From Paraprevotella xylaniphila YIT 11841 (GTDB lineage Bacteria; Bacteroidota; Bacteroidia; Bacteroidales; Bacteroidaceae): a stretch of 54,417 bases of DNA. The translations under genes were made by a program, and so were the position numbers. A model generated the notes under the pieces. That model searched no databases, was not told the DNA's origin, and was given only the letters and a program-made list of their open reading frames with translations. The stretch lies in the NCBI RefSeq assembly GCF_000205165.1, contig NZ_GL883828.1, positions 1-54,417 on the forward strand, in the 5' to 3' direction. Below, one piece after another: positions 24,820-34,141 of the stretch (its first letter is position 1; each line of letters opens with the position of its first letter).

Positions 24820-27792
24820 TTAAAAACTACAACGGACACCCAACGTCACAGAACGCGGTATGCCCATACCGTAACCTCTATAATATCCATCGAAATCCAC
24901 TAACTCAGGATCGTCGCCACTGAATTTCGAGACGGTAAACAGATTGTTTCCTGACACATACACATATACATCATGTTCTGGCGTAGGAACAGAATACCCC
25001 AAGGTAATCGACCGCAACTTCAAGTAAGAAACCTTTTCCAAATACAAATCCTGATCTGCCCGGTAAGGATGCACCTCACTCAATGCATTGTAACGAGGAT
25101 AATCCATCGGGACATTACCGCTTTGCCAGAAGAAGATTTCCTTCACACCTGCCAGATTATCTCCTTTGTCAAGGGTTGTGAAATCATACTGTTGATAGGC
25201 CCTGTAATTCATGGCCGACTGTCCCGCCGCAAAAAAGAACGAAGCCCCCAAATCAAAACGTTTAAACTTCAGTTGAGTCGAGAACCCTCCGGTGTATTTC
25301 GGCAAAGAATGGCCTTTCAGGACTTTGTCCTCATCCGTTATCTTATTATCACCATTCCTGTCTACCCATTTCGGGTCACCGGCTTTCATTTCCACTCCAT
25401 TTACCGTCATCTTTTTCCCGTCTTTCACCGGGACTTCTGCATCGGATTGGTAAATCCCGTCATTCTGCAGGACATAAAAACGGTCTACGGCTTCTCCTAC
25501 CCTCAACAACCGTCCGTCGACCTCCGTTTGCTGAAGCCCACCGGGAAGGGCTGACAATTCATTGTGGTTGAAAGCAAAATTGGCACCGACCGACCATTGC
25601 CACCCGTCACCAGGCTGTTCAATCAACTTTCCGGTAAGAGACAGTTCCACACCTCGGTTCGTAATCTCCATACCTTGTTTATATTGCCCTGTATAACCAA
25701 ACTCATGAGCCACCGGCACCTTTACCAACAAGTCCTTGTCGCGATTGGAATAAAAAGCAAAATCCAACGTCAGACGGTCTTTCAACCAACTGGAACGCAT
25801 CCCGACCTCTGCCTTGTCCGCATAAGGCCATTTCACGCCAAAACCGACCCATCCGAACGTATAAGGACGGGTAGCCGTGGCATATTGGTTATAAGAACTG
25901 GGAATCCAAGAACCGCTCCAACCGATGTTCTCTGATGTATATTGCGGCCCCATCCCATAACGGTCGGAAGGAAGATAACGCCCGACACGTGCCCATGAAC
26001 CATATAAATCCAATCGGGACAACCAGGAAACATTTTCTAATAAAGAATGCTTGATACTCCATTGAACCTGAGCTGCCGGAGTAAAGAGCCAACGATGATT
26101 GGATTGCACGGTCGTCGCACCGTCATAACGTAATACCACACCGGCAGAAAGATAATCCTTCCATCGGTAAGCGATGTTCAAAGATGAATTCATGAAATGC
26201 ACTTCCTCCTGATCCAAGAAATTAAACAGTTCAAAACCTCCTCCCTTGGTACTATGCTTGTTATCGTCATCCCCGTCATAACCTTTGGAGTAATTATAAT
26301 GATAACGGTCCTGGTCCATGGAGCCGTTCACGTCGAAAGAAAGGCGATGGCCGTTTTCCATATCCCAATCATAACCCAAATAGAAGTCTCCTATAAAACG
26401 ACGGTTGTATCCGGAGTAATTCGACACATAACTCATGGACTCCATCATCGTAGAAGGCCAAAACGCATTCCTGACATCCGTCTCATAGTCGAATTTTACG
26501 GACAAGCCAGCCCTTAGAGCCTTCCACACATAATTCAGAGATAGGCTTCCGTTTATCGCCATGTTGTCATTCTTGTCATCCGTACCACTCAAATAAGAGT
26601 CATAGATGCCTGCCCCTTCCGTCGTCGGAGGTACGGGCGTAGCCAAAGACGGAAAATACTCCATTTCTGCATAACGGTCACGCAAGGTTTTGTTTCGCGA
26701 ACGCGATGCCTTAACGGCTTGCAAGATTGTGCTCACCGTCAGTCCTTTTACGGGCATCATGTTCAGATAGAAATCGATATTGTATTTCGAGTAATCCGTA
26801 TTGTCGGCCATCCCCTCATTGGTTGCCGTACCCACAGAAAACAAATAATTGGCAATCCCTTTACCTCCCCCGACGGAAGCATTCACGTTATATTGCAACT
26901 GGGGAGTGTTATAATAATCCTCAGCCCAACCCGGCGCCCCGAAAAACATGGGGTCGGTACGGTCTTTTAAATAAGCAGGAAGATAACGGTCCAAATCCGT
27001 GCCTTCGGGGTAAAATCCGGCACGGAAATTCCGCTCGTCGTTCGCGTTAGTCATCCGTACATCCCCGTTCGAAGCCATGGATGCCGTCAGACTGGCATCC
27101 ACTGTCACGTTGGGTCCTCCCTTATATCCGTCACGGGCCACGATCCAAATGGCACCGTTGGCAGCCAACGGCCCTAATTTTGCCAACTCATAAGGATCTT
27201 TTACGACTTCTATCGACTCGATATTGGCCAAATGCAATCCGGCCAAAAGGTTGGTCGCCGTACCCAATGGATTCACGTCGTTATTCTTCACACTATAAGA
27301 ATAGGCCCGGTTCTCTATCACCGGTACACCATTTATATATACGGCCGGCTGAGTGGACATGGCATCCACTTTAGAAAACAAAGGGACGGATGTTCCCCGC
27401 AAGAACATGGCTTGCTGCGTTCCGGGTTCCCCACTCGGCTCCTGTACATACAGTCCGGCCACCTTTCCTTTCAGGTTTTGCTGAAGGGAAATATAGGGCG
27501 AACGGTATACCTCCATCATCGCCACGGAATCAGGCGAACCTAACGCCGCGTTCCGCTTTTGCGCCTCATACCGGGAAAACCATCCTTTCTGCCCACCGGC
27601 ACTATCTTGCCGCAAAGAATCCTTTTTCAGACTTCCTCTCTTGGCTACCGACACAAGCTCCCCGGAGCCTGCTGACGACATGGGATACTTGTTTCTCATG
27701 CCATACGCATTTCCTACATAAAGCATGGAAAAGCAGCATGCCGTACAAACCGGATAGATGATTAGACGTATTGTCTTTCTCCTGTTTTTCAT
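24820..27792 (-). CDS. SusC/RagA-family transporter lacking the N-terminal extension (pair 2)
   Basis: 990 residues and the first gene of the SusCD operon. Signal peptide to about 30. A charged Lys/Ser-rich stretch (about 45-85) replaces the usual carboxypeptidase-D regulatory-like domain. The plug starts directly (LQQNLKGKVAGLYVQEPSGE, AMFLRGTSVPLF, PAVYINGVPV, IESIEVVKDPYELAKLGPLAANGAIWIV), and the barrel ends in SVTLGVRCSF with the C-terminal Phe expected for assembly. Within the class, extension-free forms exist and may use a different TonB or rely on another motor. A -7 box lies at 27821-27828 and the regulator gene lies 297 bp upstream. Confidence 0.95.
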   Translation of the reverse strand: MKNRRKTIRLIIYPVCTACCFSMLYVGNAYGMRNKYPMSSAGSGELVSVAKRGSLKKDSLRQDSAGGQKGWFSRYEAQKRNAALGSPDSVAMMEVYRSPYISLQQNLKGKVAGLYVQEPSGEPGTQQAMFLRGTSVPLFSKVDAMSTQPAVYINGVPVIENRAYSYSVKNNDVNPLGTATNLLAGLHLANIESIEVVKDPYELAKLGPLAANGAIWIVARDGYKGGPNVTVDASLTASMASNGDVRMTNANDERNFRAGFYPEGTDLDRYLPAYLKDRTDPMFFGAPGWAEDYYNTPQLQYNVNASVGGGKGIANYLFSVGTATNEGMADNTDYSKYNIDFYLNMMPVKGLTVSTILQAVKASRSRNKTLRDRYAEMEYFPSLATPVPPTTEGAGIYDSYLSGTDDKNDNMAINGSLSLNYVWKALRAGLSVKFDYETDVRNAFWPSTMMESMSYVSNYSGYNRRFIGDFYLGYDWDMENGHRLSFDVNGSMDQDRYHYNYSKGYDGDDDNKHSTKGGGFELFNFLDQEEVHFMNSSLNIAYRWKDYLSAGVVLRYDGATTVQSNHRWLFTPAAQVQWSIKHSLLENVSWLSRLDLYGSWARVGRYLPSDRYGMGPQYTSENIGWSGSWIPSSYNQYATATRPYTFGWVGFGVKWPYADKAEVGMRSSWLKDRLTLDFAFYSNRDKDLLVKVPVAHEFGYTGQYKQGMEITNRGVELSLTGKLIEQPGDGWQWSVGANFAFNHNELSALPGGLQQTEVDGRLLRVGEAVDRFYVLQNDGIYQSDAEVPVKDGKKMTVNGVEMKAGDPKWVDRNGDNKITDEDKVLKGHSLPKYTGGFSTQLKFKRFDLGASFFFAAGQSAMNYRAYQQYDFTTLDKGDNLAGVKEIFFWQSGNVPMDYPRYNALSEVHPYRADQDLYLEKVSYLKLRSITLGYSVPTPEHDVYVYVSGNNLFTVSKFSGDDPELVDFDGYYRGYGMGIPRSVTLGVRCSF

Positions 27793-28089
27793 ACATAATT
27801 TTAGTTAATTTGACAAGGCACAAATTTAAAGGCTTCTTAAAAAAAAGCGGGACTATTTTCAACCAACTTCATCCAATTTTAGACCAAATTTCAAATCCGG
27901 AGGACAATAATCATTCATTCATGGATGTTTTTTATTCAAAAACAAACGATAATGCCTTCATAATCTGATATTTAAAAATCAGTTGAATCTTTCTATGAAT
28001 CAAAGGCAAGATAAGAGGTTATACAAAGGGATGAAACCCATTTTAACCTTATTCCGAGTGGAATCCTTTTTCCATTTTCATCTTCGCCA
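27793..28089. other. Regulatory gap between regulator and SusCD operon
   Basis: 297 bp without a gene. It contains the SusC -7 box. On the minus strand there is an AT-rich stretch around 27855-27895 with two related phrases, AAATTTGG and AAAATTGG, 11 bp apart, which could be direct half-sites for the regulator. No terminator follows the regulator stop. Confidence 0.45.
27821..27828 (-). promoter_or_regulatory. -7 box upstream of the SusCD operon
   Basis: Minus-strand bases TAAATTTG match TAnnTTTG exactly, 28 bp upstream of the SusC start. A TTTG at -33 is not seen, which is usual for activator-dependent SusC promoters. The activator is likely the split hybrid regulator next door. Confidence 0.5.
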
Positions 28090-30825
28090 TCAATCCACAA
28101 GACCTCGCTTGCGCAGAAATTCCGTGGGAGTAATGCCGAACTGTTCCTTAAAACAGGTTGACAAGTACTTCGCACCGGAAAATCCGGTGGAATAAGCGAT
28201 GGCATCCAATGAGGTTTCCCCGCCCTCCAAAAGTTCGTAAGCATGTTTCAGGCGGATGTTTTTCACAAATTCCACAGGAGAAAGATCCGTAATAAGCTTT
28301 ATTTTACGGTAAAAGGAAGATTTGGACAGTCCTACTTCACGTGCAATGGTATTTATATCCACATCAATTCCTTTCTTCATATTATGTTCTATAATCGAAA
28401 TCACCTTATCCAAAAACTTCTGGTCGAGGGCAGACATCTTCAGCATGGCCGTCTTCACTTCCCCCTCCTGCCTGAAGTCCCTTTGGGCACTGCGTTTATG
28501 TTCCAGAAAGTTTTCCACCCGTGCCTCAAGCACCCTTAATTCAAAAGGTTTGGCCACGTAACCGTCACACCCTGCCTTATAACATTCCACCCGGTCTTCC
28601 GGGGCATTTTTTGCCGTCAACAAGATTACCGGTATATGGCTCGTATTAATATCGGATTTCAGCCGACGGCAAAGCTCAAGGCCATCCATATTCGGCATCA
28701 TCACATCACTGATAACCACATCCACGGCATGTTCTTCGATGACAGACTGGGCTTCCACCCCATCGTGTGCCAACAAGACCTTATGGCGACACATAAAGAC
28801 GCGGTGCATCACGTCTAAAAGGTCGGCATTGTCATCCACCAATAACATGGTTCCATTCACCTCACCTTGACCGCCTTTTTCTTCCAGTACGGCATATCCC
28901 GTAATTCCACCCTCTTCCTGCGGCAGCTCAAGTTCTTCTGCCGCAGTTATTTCCTCGCGGGGAGCAATTTCTTCCGGTAAATAGGCTGACTTGTCCACGG
29001 GTAAGAGGATTGTAAACTCCGTTCCCTCTCCCACCTTGCTTTTTAAGGAAATCTGTGCGTGGTGGATTTCCAACAGTTCTTTCACCAAAGACAGGCCTAT
29101 GCCGTTGGCTTCGGTGGCCGCATCGGTAGCGGCGGTATAGAACCGGTTGAATACAAAAGGCTGTTTCTCCACGGGAATACCCACTCCCGTGTCCTTGACC
29201 CGAATCAGCGCGGAACATACACCATCATGCTCCATAACGGAAAGAGAAACTGAAACCTCACCGCCCTCGTGAGTATATTTATAGGCATTGAACAACAGAT
29301 TATACAAGACTTTTTCCAATATGTCCCGATCGAAATATGCCGATTCAACACCTTGCTCTACCCGCACGGCAAAATACAAGTGCTTCTTGTCCATCAGCAC
29401 GGAGAAATTCATCCGGCACAGTTCTTCCACAAAGGCAGAAAGATTCCCTTCGGACACCTGCAACTTCATTTTGCCGTTCTCAATCTTGCGGAAATCCAAC
29501 ACCTGTTGGATGAGATGTTTCAGTTGCCGCAAACTATTCCTCATCTTGTCCAGTTGGGGAATCTTGTTCTTGTACGTCATGGCCATATCATCTATCAGGC
29601 AGGATATGATGGTGATAGGCGTAAGGAAATCGTGGGATATGTTCGTGAAGTAACGCAACTTGGCTTGTGTCAGTTCCTCACTCTTCTCCTTTTCTATCTG
29701 TACGATTTTCAATTCATTGCGCAGCCTGACACGATAAACGGCCCATCGGTAACATCCCAACAAGGCCGCAGCCACAGCCAATATATATAAGGTGTAGGCC
29801 CACCACGTCTCATACCACGCAGGCTGACGTATAATAGTATAGGATACCGTGTTCGGACTCCATCGACCTTCGCTGTCGGTAGCCCGTAGTTCGAGGACAT
29901 TTTCCCCCTTGGGCAATTTATTATAGTAGGCACGGGGCAGGTCGTTTCCTGTATACACCCAGTCATTATTCACGCCCTTAATCCGGTAAGCATACAATAT
30001 TTGCCGGGGAGAAGAATAATTCAACGTTGAAAAATCAATTTCAATATCATGGGCATCTGCCCCTAATATGAGTTGATGCGACAAGGCATCCATCCGGCAA
30101 TTTCCCGGGAAGTCGCCGTCCAAGATTGATTTTCCGGACACCTTCACATCCGTAAGCGCCACATCCACGGAAGAGGCCGTCCCGTCTAACCTGGAAGTTC
30201 CCTTGAAACAGGTTATGCCGCCGTCACGCCCGTAATAAAACATACCGTCACGGTAGGAACAGGCATTCCGTTCAAAAGAATGCACTCCCATATTATAAAG
30301 CCCGGCATACGATTTCACCACTTCGTTGTCCGGATTGAACTCCAACACATTCTTGGCGGTGGAAATCCATATATGCCCATCCTGGCCTGCCATGATGTCG
30401 TTGACCGTTTCATTGATATAGGTATAAAACAAAGAAGAATAGTCCTTGAAGGCATTCGTTTGCGCATCCCAAGCCTGCACGTTACCCTCCATCGTGCCAA
30501 TCCATACTTTCCGGTGCTTCACATCTGCACAAAGTGCCTCCACATTATTGGACAACAACCCACCGTCCCGTGCCGCGAAATGCCGGACGGCACATTCCAC
30601 AACCTTTCCGTCCCGGTATGCGGGAACCACACGGTAAAGCCCATGCCCACGGGTTCCCAACCAAAGGTTCCCCCAACCGTCTATCGCCATTGACGAAATA
30701 TCATGAACGTCTACACGCAATGTCGTCTGGATATCCCCTTCACCGTTGCACACAGCAAGACCATATTCGGTCACAATCCACACATTGCCGTGGGTATCCT
30801 CCTTCATCGCCAAAGGTACACCCAC
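28090..30825 (-). CDS. Hybrid two-component regulator, C-terminal fragment
   Basis: This 911-residue frame begins at a GTG but is really the rest of the gene that starts at 32192. Order: last Reg_prop propeller blades (1-235), Y_Y_Y domain (about 250-332), membrane helix (about 340-360), HisKA with His398 in NISHDFLTP, HATPase with N-box NLLFNAYKYT (509-518) and DTGVGIP, receiver with DDN at about 664 and phospho-Asp707 (SDVMMPNMDG), and an AraC-type HTH from about 815. These systems bind a specific oligosaccharide in the periplasm and activate the nearby SusCD genes. The frame is broken from the N-terminal part at the G11 run (30873-30883), so a functional full-length sensor requires a frame change or a different repeat length. 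Confidence 0.9.
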   Translation of the reverse strand: MGVPLAMKEDTHGNVWIVTEYGLAVCNGEGDIQTTLRVDVHDISSMAIDGWGNLWLGTRGHGLYRVVPAYRDGKVVECAVRHFAARDGGLLSNNVEALCADVKHRKVWIGTMEGNVQAWDAQTNAFKDYSSLFYTYINETVNDIMAGQDGHIWISTAKNVLEFNPDNEVVKSYAGLYNMGVHSFERNACSYRDGMFYYGRDGGITCFKGTSRLDGTASSVDVALTDVKVSGKSILDGDFPGNCRMDALSHQLILGADAHDIEIDFSTLNYSSPRQILYAYRIKGVNNDWVYTGNDLPRAYYNKLPKGENVLELRATDSEGRWSPNTVSYTIIRQPAWYETWWAYTLYILAVAAALLGCYRWAVYRVRLRNELKIVQIEKEKSEELTQAKLRYFTNISHDFLTPITIISCLIDDMAMTYKNKIPQLDKMRNSLRQLKHLIQQVLDFRKIENGKMKLQVSEGNLSAFVEELCRMNFSVLMDKKHLYFAVRVEQGVESAYFDRDILEKVLYNLLFNAYKYTHEGGEVSVSLSVMEHDGVCSALIRVKDTGVGIPVEKQPFVFNRFYTAATDAATEANGIGLSLVKELLEIHHAQISLKSKVGEGTEFTILLPVDKSAYLPEEIAPREEITAAEELELPQEEGGITGYAVLEEKGGQGEVNGTMLLVDDNADLLDVMHRVFMCRHKVLLAHDGVEAQSVIEEHAVDVVISDVMMPNMDGLELCRRLKSDINTSHIPVILLTAKNAPEDRVECYKAGCDGYVAKPFELRVLEARVENFLEHKRSAQRDFRQEGEVKTAMLKMSALDQKFLDKVISIIEHNMKKGIDVDINTIAREVGLSKSSFYRKIKLITDLSPVEFVKNIRLKHAYELLEGGETSLDAIAYSTGFSGAKYLSTCFKEQFGITPTEFLRKRGLVD

Positions 30826-30869
30826 GCCTGCCGCCTTTAAGTCTATGACCTTTTTAAGCGTAAAGGATT

Positions 30870-32192
30870 TTACCCCCCCCCCCGCGTTAAAAATACATAA
30901 ATCTTATGAAAGAATTTCGCGCCGACCCATACCTCGTCCTCTCGTGAGGAAGGAGAAAAGAATGCCGACACATCTCCCAAATCGTTCTGGAATTCCGGTG
31001 GAACCATGTCACGATAAAAAGACAAAGAGTTATCTGCCGGATTATACCACCCAAGCCCCAACCGGTCGTAATTGATCCAGAAAAGTCCTGTATTATCCTT
31101 AAAAACACCCCGGACGATAGGGCTTATCCCTCCGGTAATACCCTGCAACGGGGGTAAGGACAAGTTAGTGATTTGCGCATCGCTGAATACCAATTGGTAA
31201 GCCCCGTTCCCCGATGCAGACAGCCAAATATTGCCGTCACGGTCTCCATAAATACGGTTGAACAGGTTATTGGTCTGGGTTGCCAACTTTTCCGAAGGAA
31301 TGACGGTCAACCGGCCGTTCTCTGCCTGGGCCACCGTCAGCCCGTAATACCCCAGCATCCACAGACATCCCCAATGCTTGTCCTGATACAGGCAAAAGGC
31401 ATATTTCAGGTTTTGCATGTCCTTATCCTCTGCCCCGGACAACACATCTCCCACATAACAGACATTTGCCCCGGCATCCAAGTCCATCCGGAACAAGCCT
31501 TCACCCCAAGTGGAAAGCCAATACGTCCCGGACTCGTCCTGACAAAGCCGGAAAGGATTGTCCGTCTTGCCCAAACGGGGCATACGCTCAAAGCGGTTAA
31601 TCGTCCTATTGTAACGGTACAGGCCTTTTTCCCAAAAGCCTACCCATATCGTACCGGCATGGTCCTTGTAGACCATGTTCACGCTCGTGACCGGAAGGCT
31701 GGAATCGAACGACTCCACTTCCTTTAAATCCGGACTGACCCGGACCAGTTTCTTATAAGAACCCACCCAAATATACCCCTCGTCATCGGTCACGATGGAA
31801 CGGATTTCATAGTCTGTCAACAAAGAGTCTGTGAAAGAAATGAAGTGATTGGCCTTCTTGTCCCACGCACACATCCCTTTTTGCGTACCAATAAGGAGTT
31901 TTCCGTCCTTCGTCTCGGCAATATCCTTAATATCGTTGTGGGGCAACAATGCCGGGTACATGGGAGAAGAACGAAAGACATGAAGCCCGTAACCGTCGTA
32001 ACGGCACAGTCCGTCGGTAGTGCCCAACCAAAGCACGCCTTCCCGGTCCTGATGCAAGCAATAGACCTTATTGGAGGGCAACTGCCCCAACAACGGAAAC
32101 GGTTTCACTGAAATCTTATCCAAAAGGCCGGCGCAAGCCCAAGCCGCAGACAATGAAAATAAAAGGGAAAAAACTATACTTCTTTTTTTCAT
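30870..32192 (-). CDS. Hybrid two-component regulator, N-terminal sensor fragment
   Basis: About 440 residues starting at MKKRSIVF (32192). The frame extends 9 codons further up but this start gives a clean signal peptide ending AWACAG. It is the first part of the periplasmic sensor: repeated Reg_prop blades such as GVLWLGTTDGLCRYDG, GYIWVGSYKKLVRVS, GTIWVGFWEKGLYRYN and GTYWLSTWGEGLFRMD. It ends KIYVFLTRGGG and stops at TAA 30872-30870. One more G in the run (12 instead of 11) would read on as VKSFTLKKVIDLKAAG straight into the downstream frame. In the present form it would be a soluble sensor stub with no kinase. Confidence 0.9.
   Translation of the reverse strand: MKKRSIVFSLLFSLSAAWACAGLLDKISVKPFPLLGQLPSNKVYCLHQDREGVLWLGTTDGLCRYDGYGLHVFRSSPMYPALLPHNDIKDIAETKDGKLLIGTQKGMCAWDKKANHFISFTDSLLTDYEIRSIVTDDEGYIWVGSYKKLVRVSPDLKEVESFDSSLPVTSVNMVYKDHAGTIWVGFWEKGLYRYNRTINRFERMPRLGKTDNPFRLCQDESGTYWLSTWGEGLFRMDLDAGANVCYVGDVLSGAEDKDMQNLKYAFCLYQDKHWGCLWMLGYYGLTVAQAENGRLTVIPSEKLATQTNNLFNRIYGDRDGNIWLSASGNGAYQLVFSDAQITNLSLPPLQGITGGISPIVRGVFKDNTGLFWINYDRLGLGWYNPADNSLSFYRDMVPPEFQNDLGDVSAFFSPSSREDEVWVGAKFFHKIYVFLTRGGG
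30873..30883 (-). repeat. Homopolymer run of 11 G at a gene break
   Basis: Eleven C on the plus strand, eleven G on the coding strand, exactly where the regulator frame breaks. Lengths of 9 or 12 restore one continuous frame. Such runs slip during replication and are also prone to sequencing error. Confidence 0.9.
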
Positions 32193-32216
32193 GGTGCCCA
32201 ATCGCTTTTTCGGTTG

Positions 32217-32224
32217 CAAAAATA
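32217..32224 (-). promoter_or_regulatory. -7 box upstream of the hybrid regulator
   Basis: Minus-strand TATTTTTG matches TAnnTTTG, 24 bp upstream of the chosen ATG at 32192. This supports that start over the longer frame. The 22-bp repeat array lies 55-121 bp further upstream of this box. Confidence 0.5.
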
Positions 32225-32279
32225 ATAAAATATATGTCTACATGCCATATTTCTGCGTTCATTTTTCCCCTTAAATTTT

Positions 32280-32345
32280 CTGCGCCAAACGATTTTTCAA
32301 TCTCAGCCGAACGATTTTTCAATCTGCGCCAAACGATTTTCAAAT
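32280..32345. repeat. Three-unit 22-bp tandem repeat array (copy B)
   Basis: Units at 32280-32301, 32302-32323 and 32324-32345. Units 1 and 3 begin CTGCGCCAAACGATTTT. The middle unit begins CTCAGCCGAACGATTTTT. The layout matches the array at 7423-7488, including orientation relative to the plus strand and the diverged middle unit. It lies between the divergent regulator and CBM-protein genes. Confidence 0.85.
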
Positions 32346-32684
32346 GTGAAGAGCATGTTTTCCCGTCTTCTGGGAACACCCAAAAAGCACAGCTCCCGTC
32401 CCACAAAAATCCCCACATAAACGGGGAAACAGGTCTTTCCGCTGTCCTGACGGCCTGAATGATTTTTGCCATTCTTGAACGATAATTCTCCCGAACCGGA
32501 ATTAGATTGAATTTTGGCCTACTTTGAACAAAAATCGGCCTTGGGTTTTCTTATTTTTCATGAATTTTGCAGCGGTATAAAACAAGAGCGAAAGAACAGG
32601 TATGGTTTTGCAAGGTATAAAAGACGTTTTCAGGATAACGATTTATCAGACTGTTCATGTATCATTAAATAAATAGAGAAGACA

Positions 32685-34127
32685 ATGAAAAGGAAGTATG
32701 TAAAAGTCATAGCAGCCGTAATAGGGATGGCCATAATGAACGGTCATCCGCTTACGCTCAATGCAAAATCGAAAAAGAACCGGACGGCAACTCCGACGGG
32801 CATCACCATCCACGGATATGGAGAGACCGCATCGTTTTCCGTAGATTCCAAGAACTTGCGGACGGATGAGCCCATCCAAGTTTCGGCTACGCACGGTTTT
32901 GAAGTTTCTCCCCACGAAATTTCCCCCAACGGTAAAGGCTCTGTTACCGTGAAACTGGTAAGCTCCAAACGGCAAACTGACGGCAAGGTTATCCTGCGGA
33001 GCGGTGACACGCGTTACTACGTGGATGTAAAAGGAGAAGGGAAAGACCTTCCGGTCAAAGACTTGTCTGCCACACCCGTCTACAAAGGAGGGGGGCAGGA
33101 TTCTTTTGAAAAAGAGTTTTCACCCTCTAAAAACGGATATACCATAGAATTCAAAGTGGCCATTCCTGCCGATGGGAACGAGTTCAATCCCTTTGCCATC
33201 AATGCCGACGGACAGGGTTTCAAAAGCTATGTCACGTCTACGGCCTTCGGATTGTGCCACTCCACGTCCAAAGCCGACGGGTTCAAGAACCCTTCCACCA
33301 ACGTGACCGGCGGACGTGGAAAGTTCTATAACAACGACGGCAAAGCACACATTTACCGCATCGCCGTGATGCCGGACAACCGCGCATTCTTCTACCGCGA
33401 CGGCATTGCCGTGGACACGGTGCGCCTGCACGATTACGGTTTGCAGCCCGAATTCGCAAGCGGTAACGGGGACATCAAGGAAAACCTGCTAAAGAATCCC
33501 GGATTCGAAGGTGAATTTGAAGTGTTCGGGGTTAAAAATGCGGAAGACGTGGCTAAGGGCATAGAGGGATGGTACATTGACATACACGACTATTGGTGCA
33601 GCCAACAGTTCATCGTTCCTGAAGAAATAGACCAAGCCATAGGTGTCGACAATCATGTGGCACAAATCAAGCCCTACATGTGGGCCAACGGTTGGGGCAA
33701 CGGCAACATCAACCAAATCGTAGACGTGGCTCCTAATGAAACCTATACACTTACGGCACTGGTCAAAGGAGGCATCCGGGAAAAAGAAGGGACCTTGGCC
33801 GGCAGCATGTTTATCGAGGAGATGCAGAACCGTGAAAAGAGAGTCAAAGTGGACATTGCCAGCGATTCATGGGAAACATATTCCTTGGATTATACCACCT
33901 CGTCCGATTGTAAGCAAATCCGTGTGGTATTCCAAACGGAAAGTGGAAAATGGGGAGAGCACCGCAGCCCGTTGGAAGTAGACAACGTGAAACTGACCGG
34001 CGTATCGCGCCAATATACCCCCAAAATCGGTTTCACCAATCAGGACGCTCAAGTGGAATACTTCACATTCGACACCACAGGAGCCTACGCACCGGCATCT
34101 CCTGAAATCACGGTGAATATCAACTAA
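32685..34127 (+). CDS. Secreted carbohydrate-binding protein with CBM4/9-like C-terminus
   Basis: 480 residues with a signal peptide to about 27. There is a BACON/Ig-like strand set at about 36-115 (ITIHGYGETASFSVDSKNL, then YYVDVKGEG). A LamG-like region at about 130-255 includes YTIEFKVAIPADGNEF and HIYRIAVMPDNRAFFYRDG. A CenC/CBM4_9-like module follows at about 268-455: NLLKNPGFEGEF, NINQIVDVAPNETYTLTALV, WETYSLDYTT and LEVDNVKLTG. No catalytic motif is seen. It is first in the plus-strand operon and lies 14 bp before a GH43 gene, so it probably holds the substrate for that enzyme. Domain names are from strand phrasing and remain tentative. Confidence 0.7.
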   Translation: MKRKYVKVIAAVIGMAIMNGHPLTLNAKSKKNRTATPTGITIHGYGETASFSVDSKNLRTDEPIQVSATHGFEVSPHEISPNGKGSVTVKLVSSKRQTDGKVILRSGDTRYYVDVKGEGKDLPVKDLSATPVYKGGGQDSFEKEFSPSKNGYTIEFKVAIPADGNEFNPFAINADGQGFKSYVTSTAFGLCHSTSKADGFKNPSTNVTGGRGKFYNNDGKAHIYRIAVMPDNRAFFYRDGIAVDTVRLHDYGLQPEFASGNGDIKENLLKNPGFEGEFEVFGVKNAEDVAKGIEGWYIDIHDYWCSQQFIVPEEIDQAIGVDNHVAQIKPYMWANGWGNGNINQIVDVAPNETYTLTALVKGGIREKEGTLAGSMFIEEMQNREKRVKVDIASDSWETYSLDYTTSSDCKQIRVVFQTESGKWGEHRSPLEVDNVKLTGVSRQYTPKIGFTNQDAQVEYFTFDTTGAYAPASPEITVNIN

Positions 34128-34141
34128 CCTGCAAACGAAGC

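Larger units (their letters stand above)
32193..32684. other. Divergent promoter region, regulator versus GH43 operon
   Basis: 492 bp with no credible gene. It contains the regulator -7 box, repeat array B, and, nearer the plus-strand gene, a GAATTTTG element at 32562-32569 that is one base off TAnnTTTG, some 115 bp before the ATG. A long 5' leader for the plus operon is possible. No stable leader structure is obvious by eye. Confidence 0.6.

Noticed and set aside
32116-32472. 118-codon minus-strand frame upstream of the regulator
   Set aside because: It overlaps the regulator start in another frame and passes through repeat array B; the likeness to the frame at 7135-7488 comes from the DNA repeat.
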